From: Natrinema versiforme
Lineage (GTDB): Archaea > Halobacteriota > Halobacteria > Halobacteriales > Natrialbaceae
Reading direction: 5' to 3'
Length of the DNA stretch: 64,000 nucleotides
NCBI RefSeq assembly: GCF_005576615.1
Contig: NZ_CP040331.1
Location: forward strand, 248,001 to 312,000
This document shows positions 9,799 to 18,437 of the stretch, piece by piece. Both the position numbers and the translations under genes were made by a program. Position 1 is the first letter of the stretch, and each line of letters opens with the position of its first letter. The notes under the pieces were generated by a model. The model ran no database searches. It saw nothing but the letters and a program-made list of their open reading frames with translations, and had not been told where the DNA came from.

Positions 9799-10416
9799 TT
9801 AGATGTGGTCGGCGAGCAAAACGCGAAGTGCTTTCGTACCGCTGGGTGAGGACGGCGAGCGAGCCTTAGCGTGCCAGTAGTAGCATTCACCCAGGCTCAT
9901 CTGGTCGATTCCCTTTGCGACTTCACGGAGACGGTCTCGGCGTCGCATCGGCTTCATCGAACGGAACGCGATCGAGAGCCGAACACCGGCCGCTTCGGGG
10001 AGACTCACGCTTGCTGGGTCTCCTGTACAGACGGTCTCGGGATCAAGACTCAGCTCACGGAAGGTAGATTCGATGAGAAAACTCACCTCGTTGAACGCCC
10101 CGCCGCGTAACGTCGCGATACGAATCGCACACCAGTCATCCCAATCGTACGCCGCGTCATCTGCCCCGGGGAGTTCGGACGGTGAACGGTCGCCGATAAT
10201 GGCCTCCTCCAGTTCGCGTACTGAGACGCTTACTGCTTTTTGGGCTCTCTCAAACCGTTCTCGTCGAGCCGTCGCGATATCACGGGGCGCCAGCTCGTAA
10301 AGCGTGATTTCGTGCTGGTCGTCGACCCGATCACGCGTCAACACGAATGTCGGTCGATTCCCGTACGCGCCGGTGGTGAAGGCGAACGAATTCCCCTCGG
10401 CGATGCCCTGGCTCAT
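9799..10416 (-). CDS. small conserved subunit of the DUF499/DUF1156 defence operon
   Basis: A 205-residue soluble protein between the ATPase and methylase genes, overlapping the ATPase stop by 4 nt (ATGA) and separated from the methylase by 15 nt. It occupies the position taken by DUF3780 proteins in related bacterial loci; the C-terminal half (RLSIAFRSMKPMRRRDR ... GECYYWHAKAR, about 145-190) looks like a haloarchaeal family possibly named DUF7680, but I am not certain of the name. No catalytic motif is visible. A likely scaffold or DNA-contacting subunit, by context only. Confidence 0.75.
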   Translation of the reverse strand: MSQGIAEGNSFAFTTGAYGNRPTFVLTRDRVDDQHEITLYELAPRDIATARRERFERAQKAVSVSVRELEEAIIGDRSPSELPGADDAAYDWDDWCAIRIATLRGGAFNEVSFLIESTFRELSLDPETVCTGDPASVSLPEAAGVRLSIAFRSMKPMRRRDRLREVAKGIDQMSLGECYYWHAKARSPSSPSGTKALRVLLADHI

Positions 10417-13400
10417 ACTTGGGTCACCTCGCTGGATTCGATCACACGGATCTGCGTGTGCATCGTGACGGTGAATGCGTTGTCGACCGCGAGGAGCTCG
10501 TCCAGGAGGTCGAACGTGTCGCCATAGAGGCGGTCATCGCCCTCGTCGAACTCAATCGCGAACTCGGCTTCAGCGGTACGACCGCCATCCGGATTCGCGA
10601 GATCTTCCGGCTCCATGTTGAATCTGAGGTGGCTCGCGAAGACCTCCGGGCGTCCATTGAAATCGACTTCGAACTCCGATTTCGAGTCGGCTCCGTCGTT
10701 GGCCTCATAATCGAAGTCCATCATCGTGTCCTCCGCGAAGTCCTCATCGTTGCTGAGTTTGTTTGCAGTGAACCACGCGCCCTTCCACGCATCGGCCCCG
10801 TCCAGATGGATCCAGACGCCTTCGACGATGGGCGTCAGTTCGTCAGGGTGTCCGTCGTACTCCTCGCGAGCGCTGGTAAGTTCGTCCGCGATGTCAGCCC
10901 GCATTTCCTGTAGGGCCCGAGAGACGTGTGCGGGCTCGGAGGTTCGAACTTCGATGAGTTTACTGAACGGCTCAGGTTCGTCATCGCCACCTGAACCGCC
11001 GCCGCTACTGCCGCCAGTCCCCTCATCATCGTCGTCAGTAGTCTCGTCCTCTTGCTCTTCGTCTTCGTCGGGTTCCTCCCATTCGATCTCACTCCCGACG
11101 TCGTCGACCAGCTCATCGAGCGAGGTGTAGAGTGTGTGCGACTGCGAGAGCTTCACGTCCTGATAGCTGAGGCCTGCGTGCAGATTCTTCGCGTCGTCGA
11201 GTTCGTGATCGGTCGCCGTGAGCGTCGTCTCGGGCGTGTAGTACCCGGTCTTCTGCTCCTCGTCCCAGTAGGCGTACCCGTCTTCACGGACGAGCCGGGC
11301 GATCGTCTTTCGCAGGGGGATGGGGGACAGGAGAATCTCTGCATCTTGGCGCTTCCCGAACTGCTCTTCGATTGCTCTCGTCGTCATCGAGGTCGAGCCG
11401 ACGTTCCAGATCGTCGCCTCGAACCAATCAACACCGTAGGCGTCCTCTCCTTCGGGGATGATCGCGCCTGCTTCATCGAGCTTCTCGATGACACTCTGAT
11501 GGATGGTGCTGTCGGTGGTGACGTTCCGATGAGCCAGGCCATCTCCAGTCGGGAAGTAGAGATGCGTATACGCCTTTTTGATGTCCTGATCGAGCGTGCC
11601 CTTCGCGCTATCGAGGCGTTCACCGAGCTTGTCCTGCTGTTCGGTGTTGAGCTCGTACTGGTCGCCGAGATTATTCTGGATGTGTTTGATGGCAGCGACG
11701 CGCTCTGCGGTCCGCTTCGCGTCAGTTACGTCGTTCGCGCTCGCTGCGAGGAAGACGACGTTGTTCTTGAACACCCGTGGCGTCTTCTGTCCGCCACTCG
11801 ACGATGCTGTATTCTTGAACAGCGTTTGGATTGCCTCGGGGACGGTCTCGTAGTCCGTGATGGTGACCGTATCGAAGTCCATCACGCACAGATGCGCTTC
11901 GTCGGCCGTATCCGGGATCTCGTGTGGCTCTTCCGGTCCGACAATCACATTCAGACTACCCTGGCCGAGCGCCTCGTCAAGGGCTTCCTCGAGATGCCGT
12001 CGGGCGAGCCCGTCTTGCAGCTGCTCGACGACGGAATCGATGAGTTTCGTGAGGTTCGGCTCTGACTTGAACTGGATCTTCTCACCGTTGTCTCCGTGCA
12101 GGTAGAAACACGCAGACCGACGTCCCTCTCCAAGGAGGTTATTGAGCGCGTCGTCGTAGTGCGCGAGCTCGACTTCGGTATTGGCAATCGCGTGTCGAAG
12201 AGGCCGGCGTGTAGTGCCGCGCCCGTCGGCGCCCTTCACGATGCTTTTCCAGAGGATTGCCGTCGTCAGATGTGTTCCGAGTGGGGGGTGTCCGTTCTTG
12301 ACCCAATTCCGGTCCTCTTCCTCTGCGTTCGCCGTGCCATCTTCCGAGAAGATGTCGGCTTTGATCGCGGCCTCGAAGTCCATGTCGACCGACGAGAACA
12401 GCCGGAGAAGTGTCGAACGAACGTCCCCGTCGGAGGGATGCATATCGAATAGGCGGACGAAGTGGCGTTCTTGGTAGTCGCTCTGGTGCTGCCAGAGGCG
12501 GTAGACTGCGCGGGAGAGGAGCTTGAGCGCACCACGAGTGCGCTGGAACGACGGGAGGGAATCCAGTTCCTCTGTGAGTGTATCGATGACCGTCGGATGA
12601 ATCGGGTAGCTGTCTTCGAGGCGGTCTCGGTGTTCCGGGTTCGTCGCACTGTCGGGGAAGGAGTCACGATCACCCGTGTAGAGAGACATGTAGGCATCAA
12701 CTGTCGCATCGCGCCCATCTTCCGCGACGCTCTCGAACAAGCGGTGTCGCAGGACAGCGGCAATTTCGTTGTCCTCCGTCGGCGTAATGGAGCCCTCGAC
12801 ACGGTCGCTGATACTGTTGAACTCAGAGATGGTCTCGGAGACGAGACCACGGACGTCTTCGGCTTGGTCGGCGAAGGCGGTGTCCGCGATACTGAGGACA
12901 ACAGTGACCTTGTCGTTGTTCTGCGTCGCGGACAGCAGCGACATCAGGAAGGTATTCGTCTGCTTCGCGAGCGTCGAATCTCCGATTTCGACAGCGGCAG
13001 CTTGCTCGAGATATGCGGCGATCTCGTCGATGAGGATGAGCGATGGATTGTCGTTCCGCTCGAAGAGCCGCTCGAGTTTGGTCGTTCCTGGAGGCGTTCG
13101 GTTCTCGTCGTTTTCGCGTAGGAATTCGTAGCCTTCCCGCCCGAACAGCTGGTAGGCCATTTCGCCCCACATCGTCTTCGTCGCGGGGGCGTCAGGGTCG
13201 TCGTAGTTCGAGCGAGCGTCCTCGGCGTCGACGTGTGTGCCCACGAAGACGGCTGAGTTGACGTCGAGACCAAGTGCAGCGGCGTCAGTATACTCATCGG
13301 CGATGTCTTGGTCGAGGATGAAGTCAGACAGATCGGGGACAGCACTCGGCGATTCTGCGAGGTGATACGCGGCAATCTGGTTGTGGGTTTTCCCGCCACC

Positions 13401-13706
13401 GAAGCTGGTGTCGAGTCGGAGAATGCCGTTCGTGCCGGTGTAGTCGTCGTTATGTGCGCCGACGAAACGGGTTGCGAGACGCGTGAGAAGCTCCTGCAGA
13501 CCGCTAGTGGGGTAGGTTTTCTCGAAGAAGAGTCGAGGGTCCGCGTAGACATCAGGAGCGTCGTCGCTGTGGGCGACGTCCGCGAGGCTAGCCGCGAATT
13601 GGTCCTCAGCGAGTTCACCGGTGAGAACGTCCTGGCGAGGTTCGCAAGAGTCGAAAATACTCGGCGGGCGATTCGTCGTGCCGGTGGTTGTGGGCGTATC
13701 GCTCAT
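10413..13706 (-). CDS. DUF499-type AAA+ ATPase of a defence operon
   Basis: A 1097-residue protein. A P-loop GGGKTH lies near 104-109 (TSFGGGKTHNQIAAYHL), with a Walker B LILIDEIAAYLEQ near 230. The DUF499 architecture is distantly related to the BrxC/PglY ATPases of BREX. An acidic, Gly/Ser-rich linker (DEDEEQEDETTDDDDEGTGG, about 890-910) separates a C-terminal domain of about 180 residues. It is the first large gene of the operon and overlaps both its neighbours (13703-13706 with the 46-aa gene, 10413-10416 with the small subunit), which indicates translational coupling. Family names DUF499 and DUF1156 are used for anti-phage loci in NCBI annotation; mechanism is unknown to me. Confidence 0.87.
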   Translation of the reverse strand: MSDTPTTTGTTNRPPSIFDSCEPRQDVLTGELAEDQFAASLADVAHSDDAPDVYADPRLFFEKTYPTSGLQELLTRLATRFVGAHNDDYTGTNGILRLDTSFGGGKTHNQIAAYHLAESPSAVPDLSDFILDQDIADEYTDAAALGLDVNSAVFVGTHVDAEDARSNYDDPDAPATKTMWGEMAYQLFGREGYEFLRENDENRTPPGTTKLERLFERNDNPSLILIDEIAAYLEQAAAVEIGDSTLAKQTNTFLMSLLSATQNNDKVTVVLSIADTAFADQAEDVRGLVSETISEFNSISDRVEGSITPTEDNEIAAVLRHRLFESVAEDGRDATVDAYMSLYTGDRDSFPDSATNPEHRDRLEDSYPIHPTVIDTLTEELDSLPSFQRTRGALKLLSRAVYRLWQHQSDYQERHFVRLFDMHPSDGDVRSTLLRLFSSVDMDFEAAIKADIFSEDGTANAEEEDRNWVKNGHPPLGTHLTTAILWKSIVKGADGRGTTRRPLRHAIANTEVELAHYDDALNNLLGEGRRSACFYLHGDNGEKIQFKSEPNLTKLIDSVVEQLQDGLARRHLEEALDEALGQGSLNVIVGPEEPHEIPDTADEAHLCVMDFDTVTITDYETVPEAIQTLFKNTASSSGGQKTPRVFKNNVVFLAASANDVTDAKRTAERVAAIKHIQNNLGDQYELNTEQQDKLGERLDSAKGTLDQDIKKAYTHLYFPTGDGLAHRNVTTDSTIHQSVIEKLDEAGAIIPEGEDAYGVDWFEATIWNVGSTSMTTRAIEEQFGKRQDAEILLSPIPLRKTIARLVREDGYAYWDEEQKTGYYTPETTLTATDHELDDAKNLHAGLSYQDVKLSQSHTLYTSLDELVDDVGSEIEWEEPDEDEEQEDETTDDDDEGTGGSSGGGSGGDDEPEPFSKLIEVRTSEPAHVSRALQEMRADIADELTSAREEYDGHPDELTPIVEGVWIHLDGADAWKGAWFTANKLSNDEDFAEDTMMDFDYEANDGADSKSEFEVDFNGRPEVFASHLRFNMEPEDLANPDGGRTAEAEFAIEFDEGDDRLYGDTFDLLDELLAVDNAFTVTMHTQIRVIESSEVTQV

Positions 13707-13843
13707 TCGTTTGTAGAGGTAGTTTCGTTGGCGCGTTCTTTGAGGAGCGTCTTGATTACTGAATCGAGGGACGTGTGGTCTTCCTCGTCCTTAATCTCCT
13801 CTAGCTGTTCTTTCGTCCAGTCCTGTACCCGTATCATCGGCAT
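13703..13843 (-). CDS. 46-aa ribbon-helix-helix-like protein leading the defence operon
   Basis: Starting at ATG 13843 (a second ATG at 13837 is possible), this short frame encodes MPMIRVQDWTKEQLEEIKDE followed by HTSLDSVIKTLLKERAN and ends in TGA overlapping the ATG of the DUF499 gene. The pattern 'x-Thr-x-x-Leu-x-x-Ile-x-x-x-x-x-His-x-Ser-x-Asp-x-Val-Ile' is that of short haloarchaeal RHH/VapB-like proteins. The overlap makes it the first cistron, so an autoregulator or coupling role is plausible. No toxin gene is adjacent. Confidence 0.6.
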   Translation of the reverse strand: MPMIRVQDWTKEQLEEIKDEEDHTSLDSVIKTLLKERANETTSTNE

Positions 13844-14055
13844 AATTGTATCACGAAATGTCCACTTCCCTGAGTTTCCTGCATAGTAGGTTATCAGGGT
13901 GTATACAGACAGTTGACTTAGTCATTTGGTATTTTAAAGAGGAGTTTAGTGTAACAGGTCTGGAGTTCGACTATGATACGCCCCTCTGGCCAATCTGACG
14001 TCCAATCCGCCAACTATTAGCCATCTCTTTGTAGCTCCGATCAGACTCGGACAAT

Positions 14056-14619
14056 ATGCCGAAGCCCGATATCGAAGTCCTCGACGACGGCGACGCCTAT
14101 CCATATTCGTCGCATATCAGCGTAGCAGGTACAGAACTCCAGCTGGGCGATCTTCTCCTCGTGTTTGATTCTCCCGACGACAATGGTGTCAGCTTCTTCG
14201 AGCGTGTCTATGGGTTTACTTGGCCGGGAATTATCACTCATGTCGTCGATGGGCCGGTTCCTGCTGAGTTCCACAATTTCGAGGATTTTGCTGCGGATCT
14301 CGACAGCGGGAAGTTCGCGGTCGCCAGCAAACGCGAACAAACGAGCTTCTTCGTCGACGAAGACACCGTCCGCACTATCACCCTCTACCGATACCAGTAC
14401 CAGGGCGGGTGGCAACCGATCGTGATTGATGAGCGACGAGATCCACTTGAGAACACCTCCTTCAATGAATCAATTACTCTCTATGAGGATGGAGAGCAGG
14501 TAATTGAAGAACTACTCGGGACGAGTTCCCCTGAAGAGAAGCAAGAGGTTGAGCATATCCGCGAATTTCTGCGGTCTGCTGGTTATCAGCTAGATCCAAT
14601 CTCTGATTCAGACGAATAA
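14056..14619 (+). CDS. hypothetical protein between two defence loci
   Basis: A 187-residue acidic, soluble protein, not recognised. The sequence alternates short beta-like stretches (ELQLGDLLLVF, RTITLYRYQYQGGWQPIVI) with a helical C-terminus (about 150-187). It is divergent from the DUF499 operon and convergent with the Argonaute gene, 17 bp between stops. Codon use is somewhat more AT-rich than the methylase operon. It could be an accessory of either neighbouring defence system or an unrelated cargo gene; nothing in the sequence decides. Confidence 0.6.
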   Translation: MPKPDIEVLDDGDAYPYSSHISVAGTELQLGDLLLVFDSPDDNGVSFFERVYGFTWPGIITHVVDGPVPAEFHNFEDFAADLDSGKFAVASKREQTSFFVDEDTVRTITLYRYQYQGGWQPIVIDERRDPLENTSFNESITLYEDGEQVIEELLGTSSPEEKQEVEHIREFLRSAGYQLDPISDSDE

Positions 14620-14636
14620 GCCTCTCACTCACCGAT

Positions 14637-16055
14637 TCACATATAGTAGAAATACTGTGGCCGAACCTCTGAAATGGACTCAGTATCTACTTCGGATAGG
14701 ATTGTACCGACACGCTTTGCAACACTCACGGTTGCTGGCATCCGAATTGCGTAGTCCGATGTATTCCAGTCGAGTTTTGTGAAAAAGAGAATCTCCTTAC
14801 AGATCTCTAACGAGGGTGTCTCACAAATCTCGTCAGGTCGGATCTCAATCGGTGATGGTACTCCACTCCCCTGATAGGTCGTCTCTTCCGGGACATATCC
14901 GGATGTGTAGAGATAGTGGACGTCGTCATCAGGGACGCTCAGGAGGGTTCCCCGCATGGCGGGATAATCCGTAGGTGGGAACAACCTGACCTTTGGCCGC
15001 CTACGAACCCAGACTAGATCTAAATCGCGAACACCGTCTGTGGCATCAAGCAACCCTTCACGTTCTTCTTCCCAGAAGACAGATGGCTTATGAAGGACGA
15101 ACCGGCTGGGACGTGTCCCTTTCTGAGCTTCGTAGTATTCCAGAATCTGCTCACCTACCTGTCTAGCCGCCTCATATGAGAGGTGGGGAGACCCATTCTC
15201 GTCCTCGGTGATATCCGGGAGTGGATCGCTCTGAAGGATAATATGGTCCCGTCCGTGAAAGACGTGAGCAAGAGCAGCTCGAATTACATCATCTCCTTCG
15301 TCTCGCTCTCTGTAGAACGAGAGCCCTGCGTAGCAGTGCCCATCTTCGATCTGCCGAGTTTTCCAGGGATGCCCTCGTTGAGACTTGTATAGAAGTCCAA
15401 CTGTGAGATTCCAGGCCCGAGATGCTCGCTGTCGGTCAGTACGGATCGAAAGTGTGGATGGCTTAATCAGTTGTGTGGGGATTCGAGCCTCCATCCCGAT
15501 CAGTTTGATTCGATTTCGCAGATCAGAACCTTCCGACTGGATTCGCGCATGGTCTTGGTTCTCAGGAGTACACGCGTCCATCACTTCTTGCGGAATACAG
15601 ACGATGATTGCGTTCGGCTGAACCGAATCCCGTTCGATTATCTCTATGTCTTTCCGCACTAGCTTCAGGAATCGCTCCATCCGATCTCTGGGGGTCGATT
15701 TACTCGTAACAGATTGGATGTCTCGTCGACGAATTTGGCGTCTCCAGCCCTTTTTTGCATTAATAGAGAGATTGAGCGGGGAACTCTTACCTAGCCCGGG
15801 ATAGGGAACCTGCCACGGATTATCACTTGTTCCTGGATGGATCCCGACCTCCATATCATGAAGTAGTTCGGTCAACCGGCGGATTGAATCTCGATCGCCG
15901 ATAATCCCGAGTTTGATAGTATGGTGTCCTTCCTCATAGAGGCGTGGACCATATCTGATAAGGCCTCGTTTGGGAGAGGTTTCAGTACCTCCTTCAAACT
16001 GAATCTCTGGCTCCTCGAGGTGACGAAGCGTGAACGGGGTATCTTGGGGCGTCAT
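14637..16055 (-). CDS. short prokaryotic Argonaute (MID-PIWI, catalytically inactive)
   Basis: At 472 residues it has the size of a short pAgo, lacking N and PAZ domains. The MID region (about 30-205) contains the nucleic-acid 5'-end pocket signature around RNRIKLIGMEARIPTQLI (180-197). The PIWI region (205-472) starts with AWNLTVGLLYK and ends in the Argonaute-typical aromatic C-terminus PQYFYYM. The DEDX slicer tetrad is lost: AGLSF (243-247) and HKPS (322-325) stand where catalytic Asp residues sit in active pAgos. It overlaps its upstream partner by 4 nt. Known: inactive short pAgos use guides to sense invader nucleic acid and activate an associated effector. Inferred: same here. Confidence 0.85.
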   Translation of the reverse strand: MTPQDTPFTLRHLEEPEIQFEGGTETSPKRGLIRYGPRLYEEGHHTIKLGIIGDRDSIRRLTELLHDMEVGIHPGTSDNPWQVPYPGLGKSSPLNLSINAKKGWRRQIRRRDIQSVTSKSTPRDRMERFLKLVRKDIEIIERDSVQPNAIIVCIPQEVMDACTPENQDHARIQSEGSDLRNRIKLIGMEARIPTQLIKPSTLSIRTDRQRASRAWNLTVGLLYKSQRGHPWKTRQIEDGHCYAGLSFYRERDEGDDVIRAALAHVFHGRDHIILQSDPLPDITEDENGSPHLSYEAARQVGEQILEYYEAQKGTRPSRFVLHKPSVFWEEEREGLLDATDGVRDLDLVWVRRRPKVRLFPPTDYPAMRGTLLSVPDDDVHYLYTSGYVPEETTYQGSGVPSPIEIRPDEICETPSLEICKEILFFTKLDWNTSDYAIRMPATVSVAKRVGTILSEVDTESISEVRPQYFYYM

Positions 16056-17476
16056 TGTTCAATTCCACCTGTGTTTTCGAGATCAGAAGCTGACTCGATG
16101 AGCTCATCACGTTCGTCTCCGTCTTTGGGCGGGCGGACATTGAGGGACAGCGAGTCAACTCTGGTTACTTCGAGTTCCTTTACGACGGGTATCTTTTCAC
16201 CCATAAACCGGTCAAGCTGGGTCTGATCCGACATCAGCAACTCTTCCCAGACACGCAGTTGGCGGTCGTACTTACTATTCTGGGCGTGGAAACGATTTGG
16301 CGAGAAGTCGTTTTGGAGCCGTGATTTACGCTCGCCTGTTACAGGTCGACGACCATCTGAAGTGAAAACCTGTGTGGGTAGCAGAACGTAGTAGTATTCT
16401 CCCGCATAGCGCCGTACTCGTACTTTGACACCGCGGTGGATGACATCGGGGTAGGAGTCTAACTCCTTTGCAACCCATGATCGACCTAGTTTTCGTTCGG
16501 TACCGTGCTGTCTGCGATCCAGTTCCGGGTATACGGTTGTTCCTTTCTCACGGTCGATGAGACAATCGTTGTCTCTTGCAACGAGAGTGAAAATCCCCCT
16601 GAGAAGGGATCTTACGATGTTTTCACGCTCCTCTTCTTGAGCCCGCGTTCGGAGGAACTCCTCGAACTCTCGCGTTTCGAAACGGTCCTCGTGTATGTAA
16701 TGACGAGTAGACCCCGGAAGATGGTCCGGATGAACGAGCGAATATAATTTCCGCTCGTGAAGCTTGATGGGGAACGCTTCGTTGTTGTAATTATAGACGC
16801 GAGCAGATTCGGCTTCCTCTGTCGTCTCTACGATGTACAGTGTCTCTGGGTAGCGGGTTACCTGAAACAGATTCGTCGCATATTCTGTTTCCTCAGAAAC
16901 CGGTTCATACGAATGAAGATATGGTTCGTACTGGAACCGTTCTGTTTTCTCGAACTGATGAGCTTGTTGACGGAGGTCGTCGTATGTACCTACGAAAACA
17001 TGGGTATCGATAGCAAAATCTCGGAACTCATCTACATCAGTATCATCTAGCCGATCTACGACCTCATCGTTAACGCTGTCTTTGAGCTTTTCGTAGAAGT
17101 CGACCAGTTTCTGATTATCGGTGACATCACGATCGAACAGGGCTTTCCAGAGCTGGTCATTAGAAAGTGTCTCCGTAAAAATATAGAAATCAAACCGGTG
17201 GGGTTGGGGTTGTTTGATATATTCGAGGAAATACCGGGCCAATTCGTCTCTAAAATCGTTCGGGCTGAGGCCTGTGGAATACGCTTTTGCCTCGGCTACC
17301 ACTTTATCGCCCGTAGCTTTGTTCACAAACTGAATATCGTCAAGCGTGGAGTGGAAAGCTGAATCCCGCTCAACCATGTAATTCAGCCCTTCCATGTACT
17401 CAATGACGACTTCCTTATAGTCCTCCCCGCGTCGCGCTGTCCCTTCCCGCTCTTTATATAGATTGTAGATGGGCAC
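16052..17476 (-). CDS. PD-(D/E)XK nuclease fused to APAZ domain (SPARDA DREN-APAZ effector)
   Basis: A 474-residue partner of the short Argonaute, GTG start. The N-terminal nuclease has the restriction-endonuclease core: an early acidic helix (GEDYKEVVIEYMEGLNY), D47 in LDDIQF and E62-A63-K64 in VVAEAKAY. The C-terminal half (about 215-474) has APAZ features: HRGVKVRVRRYAGEYYYV, then SRLQNDFSPNRFHAQN, and the terminal Leu-x-Val-Arg-Pro-Pro strand near 445. This nuclease-APAZ plus short-pAgo arrangement matches SPARDA, in which target sensing unleashes collateral DNA/RNA cleavage and abortive death. Divergent from the gene at 17589. The nuclease subtype is inferred from motifs. Confidence 0.85.
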   Translation of the reverse strand: MPIYNLYKEREGTARRGEDYKEVVIEYMEGLNYMVERDSAFHSTLDDIQFVNKATGDKVVAEAKAYSTGLSPNDFRDELARYFLEYIKQPQPHRFDFYIFTETLSNDQLWKALFDRDVTDNQKLVDFYEKLKDSVNDEVVDRLDDTDVDEFRDFAIDTHVFVGTYDDLRQQAHQFEKTERFQYEPYLHSYEPVSEETEYATNLFQVTRYPETLYIVETTEEAESARVYNYNNEAFPIKLHERKLYSLVHPDHLPGSTRHYIHEDRFETREFEEFLRTRAQEEERENIVRSLLRGIFTLVARDNDCLIDREKGTTVYPELDRRQHGTERKLGRSWVAKELDSYPDVIHRGVKVRVRRYAGEYYYVLLPTQVFTSDGRRPVTGERKSRLQNDFSPNRFHAQNSKYDRQLRVWEELLMSDQTQLDRFMGEKIPVVKELEVTRVDSLSLNVRPPKDGDERDELIESASDLENTGGIEQ

Positions 17477-17559
17477 GATGTATCTCGTTACAAGGAAGTC
17501 TCGTGTGAATTACTTTTCCCTCAGTCGTTGGATAGTCTACTGGGACCCGACGGTACTTC

Positions 17560-17566
17560 TATAAAA
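17560..17566 (+). promoter_or_regulatory. TATA box for the PIN-pair operon
   Basis: TATAAAA lies 22-29 bp upstream of ATG 17589, the spacing expected for a leaderless haloarchaeal transcript starting at that ATG. This favours 17589 over the ATG at 17580. The region 17477-17588 is shared with the divergent SPARDA promoter. Confidence 0.5.
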
Positions 17567-17588
17567 CGAGCGGTAGATATTGGATATA

Positions 17589-18437
17589 ATGAACCGCGAG
17601 GACTTGGGAACGACTCTGCGCCTCCTCAATCGCGAACGTGGGGCTGCGGATGCGCTGCCGAAAAAGTCGCTTCACAAGCTCCTCTATCGTGTTGACGTCA
17701 AATCTGCCGAGCAAAATTTGGACATCGAGATTCCGTATTATTGGTATCTCTTTGGTACCGTCTCTCCAGCCACGCCCTCGACTGTCCCCTCAGCGAGTAT
17801 TAACGAGCCCGGACTTGAAGATCGCCTACGTTCTGTTGTCTCAGAGGCTCTCTCTGAATATTACGAACATGGATTAGAATGGCTCACAGACCGAATGTAT
17901 GATGATGCGCCGTATCAGGTTCAGCGGGATTTTCGGGAGCTAGATAAGAAAATACGAACGTTACATATGGAGTACCACGATTTCTTTGAGGTTGACCCAA
18001 GCAGAGAATCAGTACTCAGCTCCGTCCACGACACTTTTGAATCATTTCCAAACGACCGATTTCCGGAGTACGATCGACCACTAATCAAGTGGTATAACTC
18101 GGTCACTCGAGAACTCCATTCTCATTCTCCTGATCCCTCCAGATTGATGACGGTGAATGTAACGTTCTGGCGTATCTTTGCACTCGAGCTTGCTCAACGG
18201 CATGCCCAGGGAATGTCTCCGGAAGAGGTTCGTGGGAACCTCGGTATAACCTCGTTTGAGGAGGCTCGGAGTTCTGCGATTCAGAAACTTGACGAATTCG
18301 AAGAGGAAGACCTTGATGCGAAATTTTCTGGATTACCGACTGAACTCGAATCTGAACGGAGTGCAGCTGACGAACTTGTTGCTCCGATTCTTGAACGCCG
18401 GGGAATTGCGCACGAAGATCTCCATCCGGGCCAATGA
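17589..18437 (+). CDS. hypothetical protein coupled to PIN nuclease (possible antitoxin/sensor)
   Basis: A protein of 282 residues, not firmly recognised. The N-terminus (LPKKSLHKLLYRVDVKS ... IPYYWYLFG) loosely recalls the Panacea/SocA-like antitoxin fold (KLQKLLY ... KYGP). The middle is helical and acidic, and the C-terminus (about 200-280) contains a helix-rich segment with an SPEEVRGNLGITSFEEAR motif that could be an HTH. The stop overlaps the PIN gene's ATG by 4 nt (18434-18437), the classic toxin-antitoxin coupling with the putative antitoxin first. It is much larger than VapB proteins, so a different kind of control is likely. The Panacea similarity is a weak pattern match only. Confidence 0.6.
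   Translation: MNREDLGTTLRLLNRERGAADALPKKSLHKLLYRVDVKSAEQNLDIEIPYYWYLFGTVSPATPSTVPSASINEPGLEDRLRSVVSEALSEYYEHGLEWLTDRMYDDAPYQVQRDFRELDKKIRTLHMEYHDFFEVDPSRESVLSSVHDTFESFPNDRFPEYDRPLIKWYNSVTRELHSHSPDPSRLMTVNVTFWRIFALELAQRHAQGMSPEEVRGNLGITSFEEARSSAIQKLDEFEEEDLDAKFSGLPTELESERSAADELVAPILERRGIAHEDLHPGQ

Noticed and set aside
11052-12065. 337-aa plus-strand open frame opposite the DUF499 gene
   Set aside because: Antisense shadow; parts of it are encoded by the complement of conserved DUF499 sequence.
3247-13706. BREX or DISARM assignment for the methylase operon
   Set aside because: No PglZ phosphatase, BrxL or BrxA/B, and no DrmA or DrmB (DUF1998) within the window; only the ATPase and helicase are distantly reminiscent.
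14637-16055. Active slicing Argonaute
   Set aside because: The positions equivalent to catalytic Asp residues are Ser and Pro/Ser, and the protein lacks PAZ and N domains.
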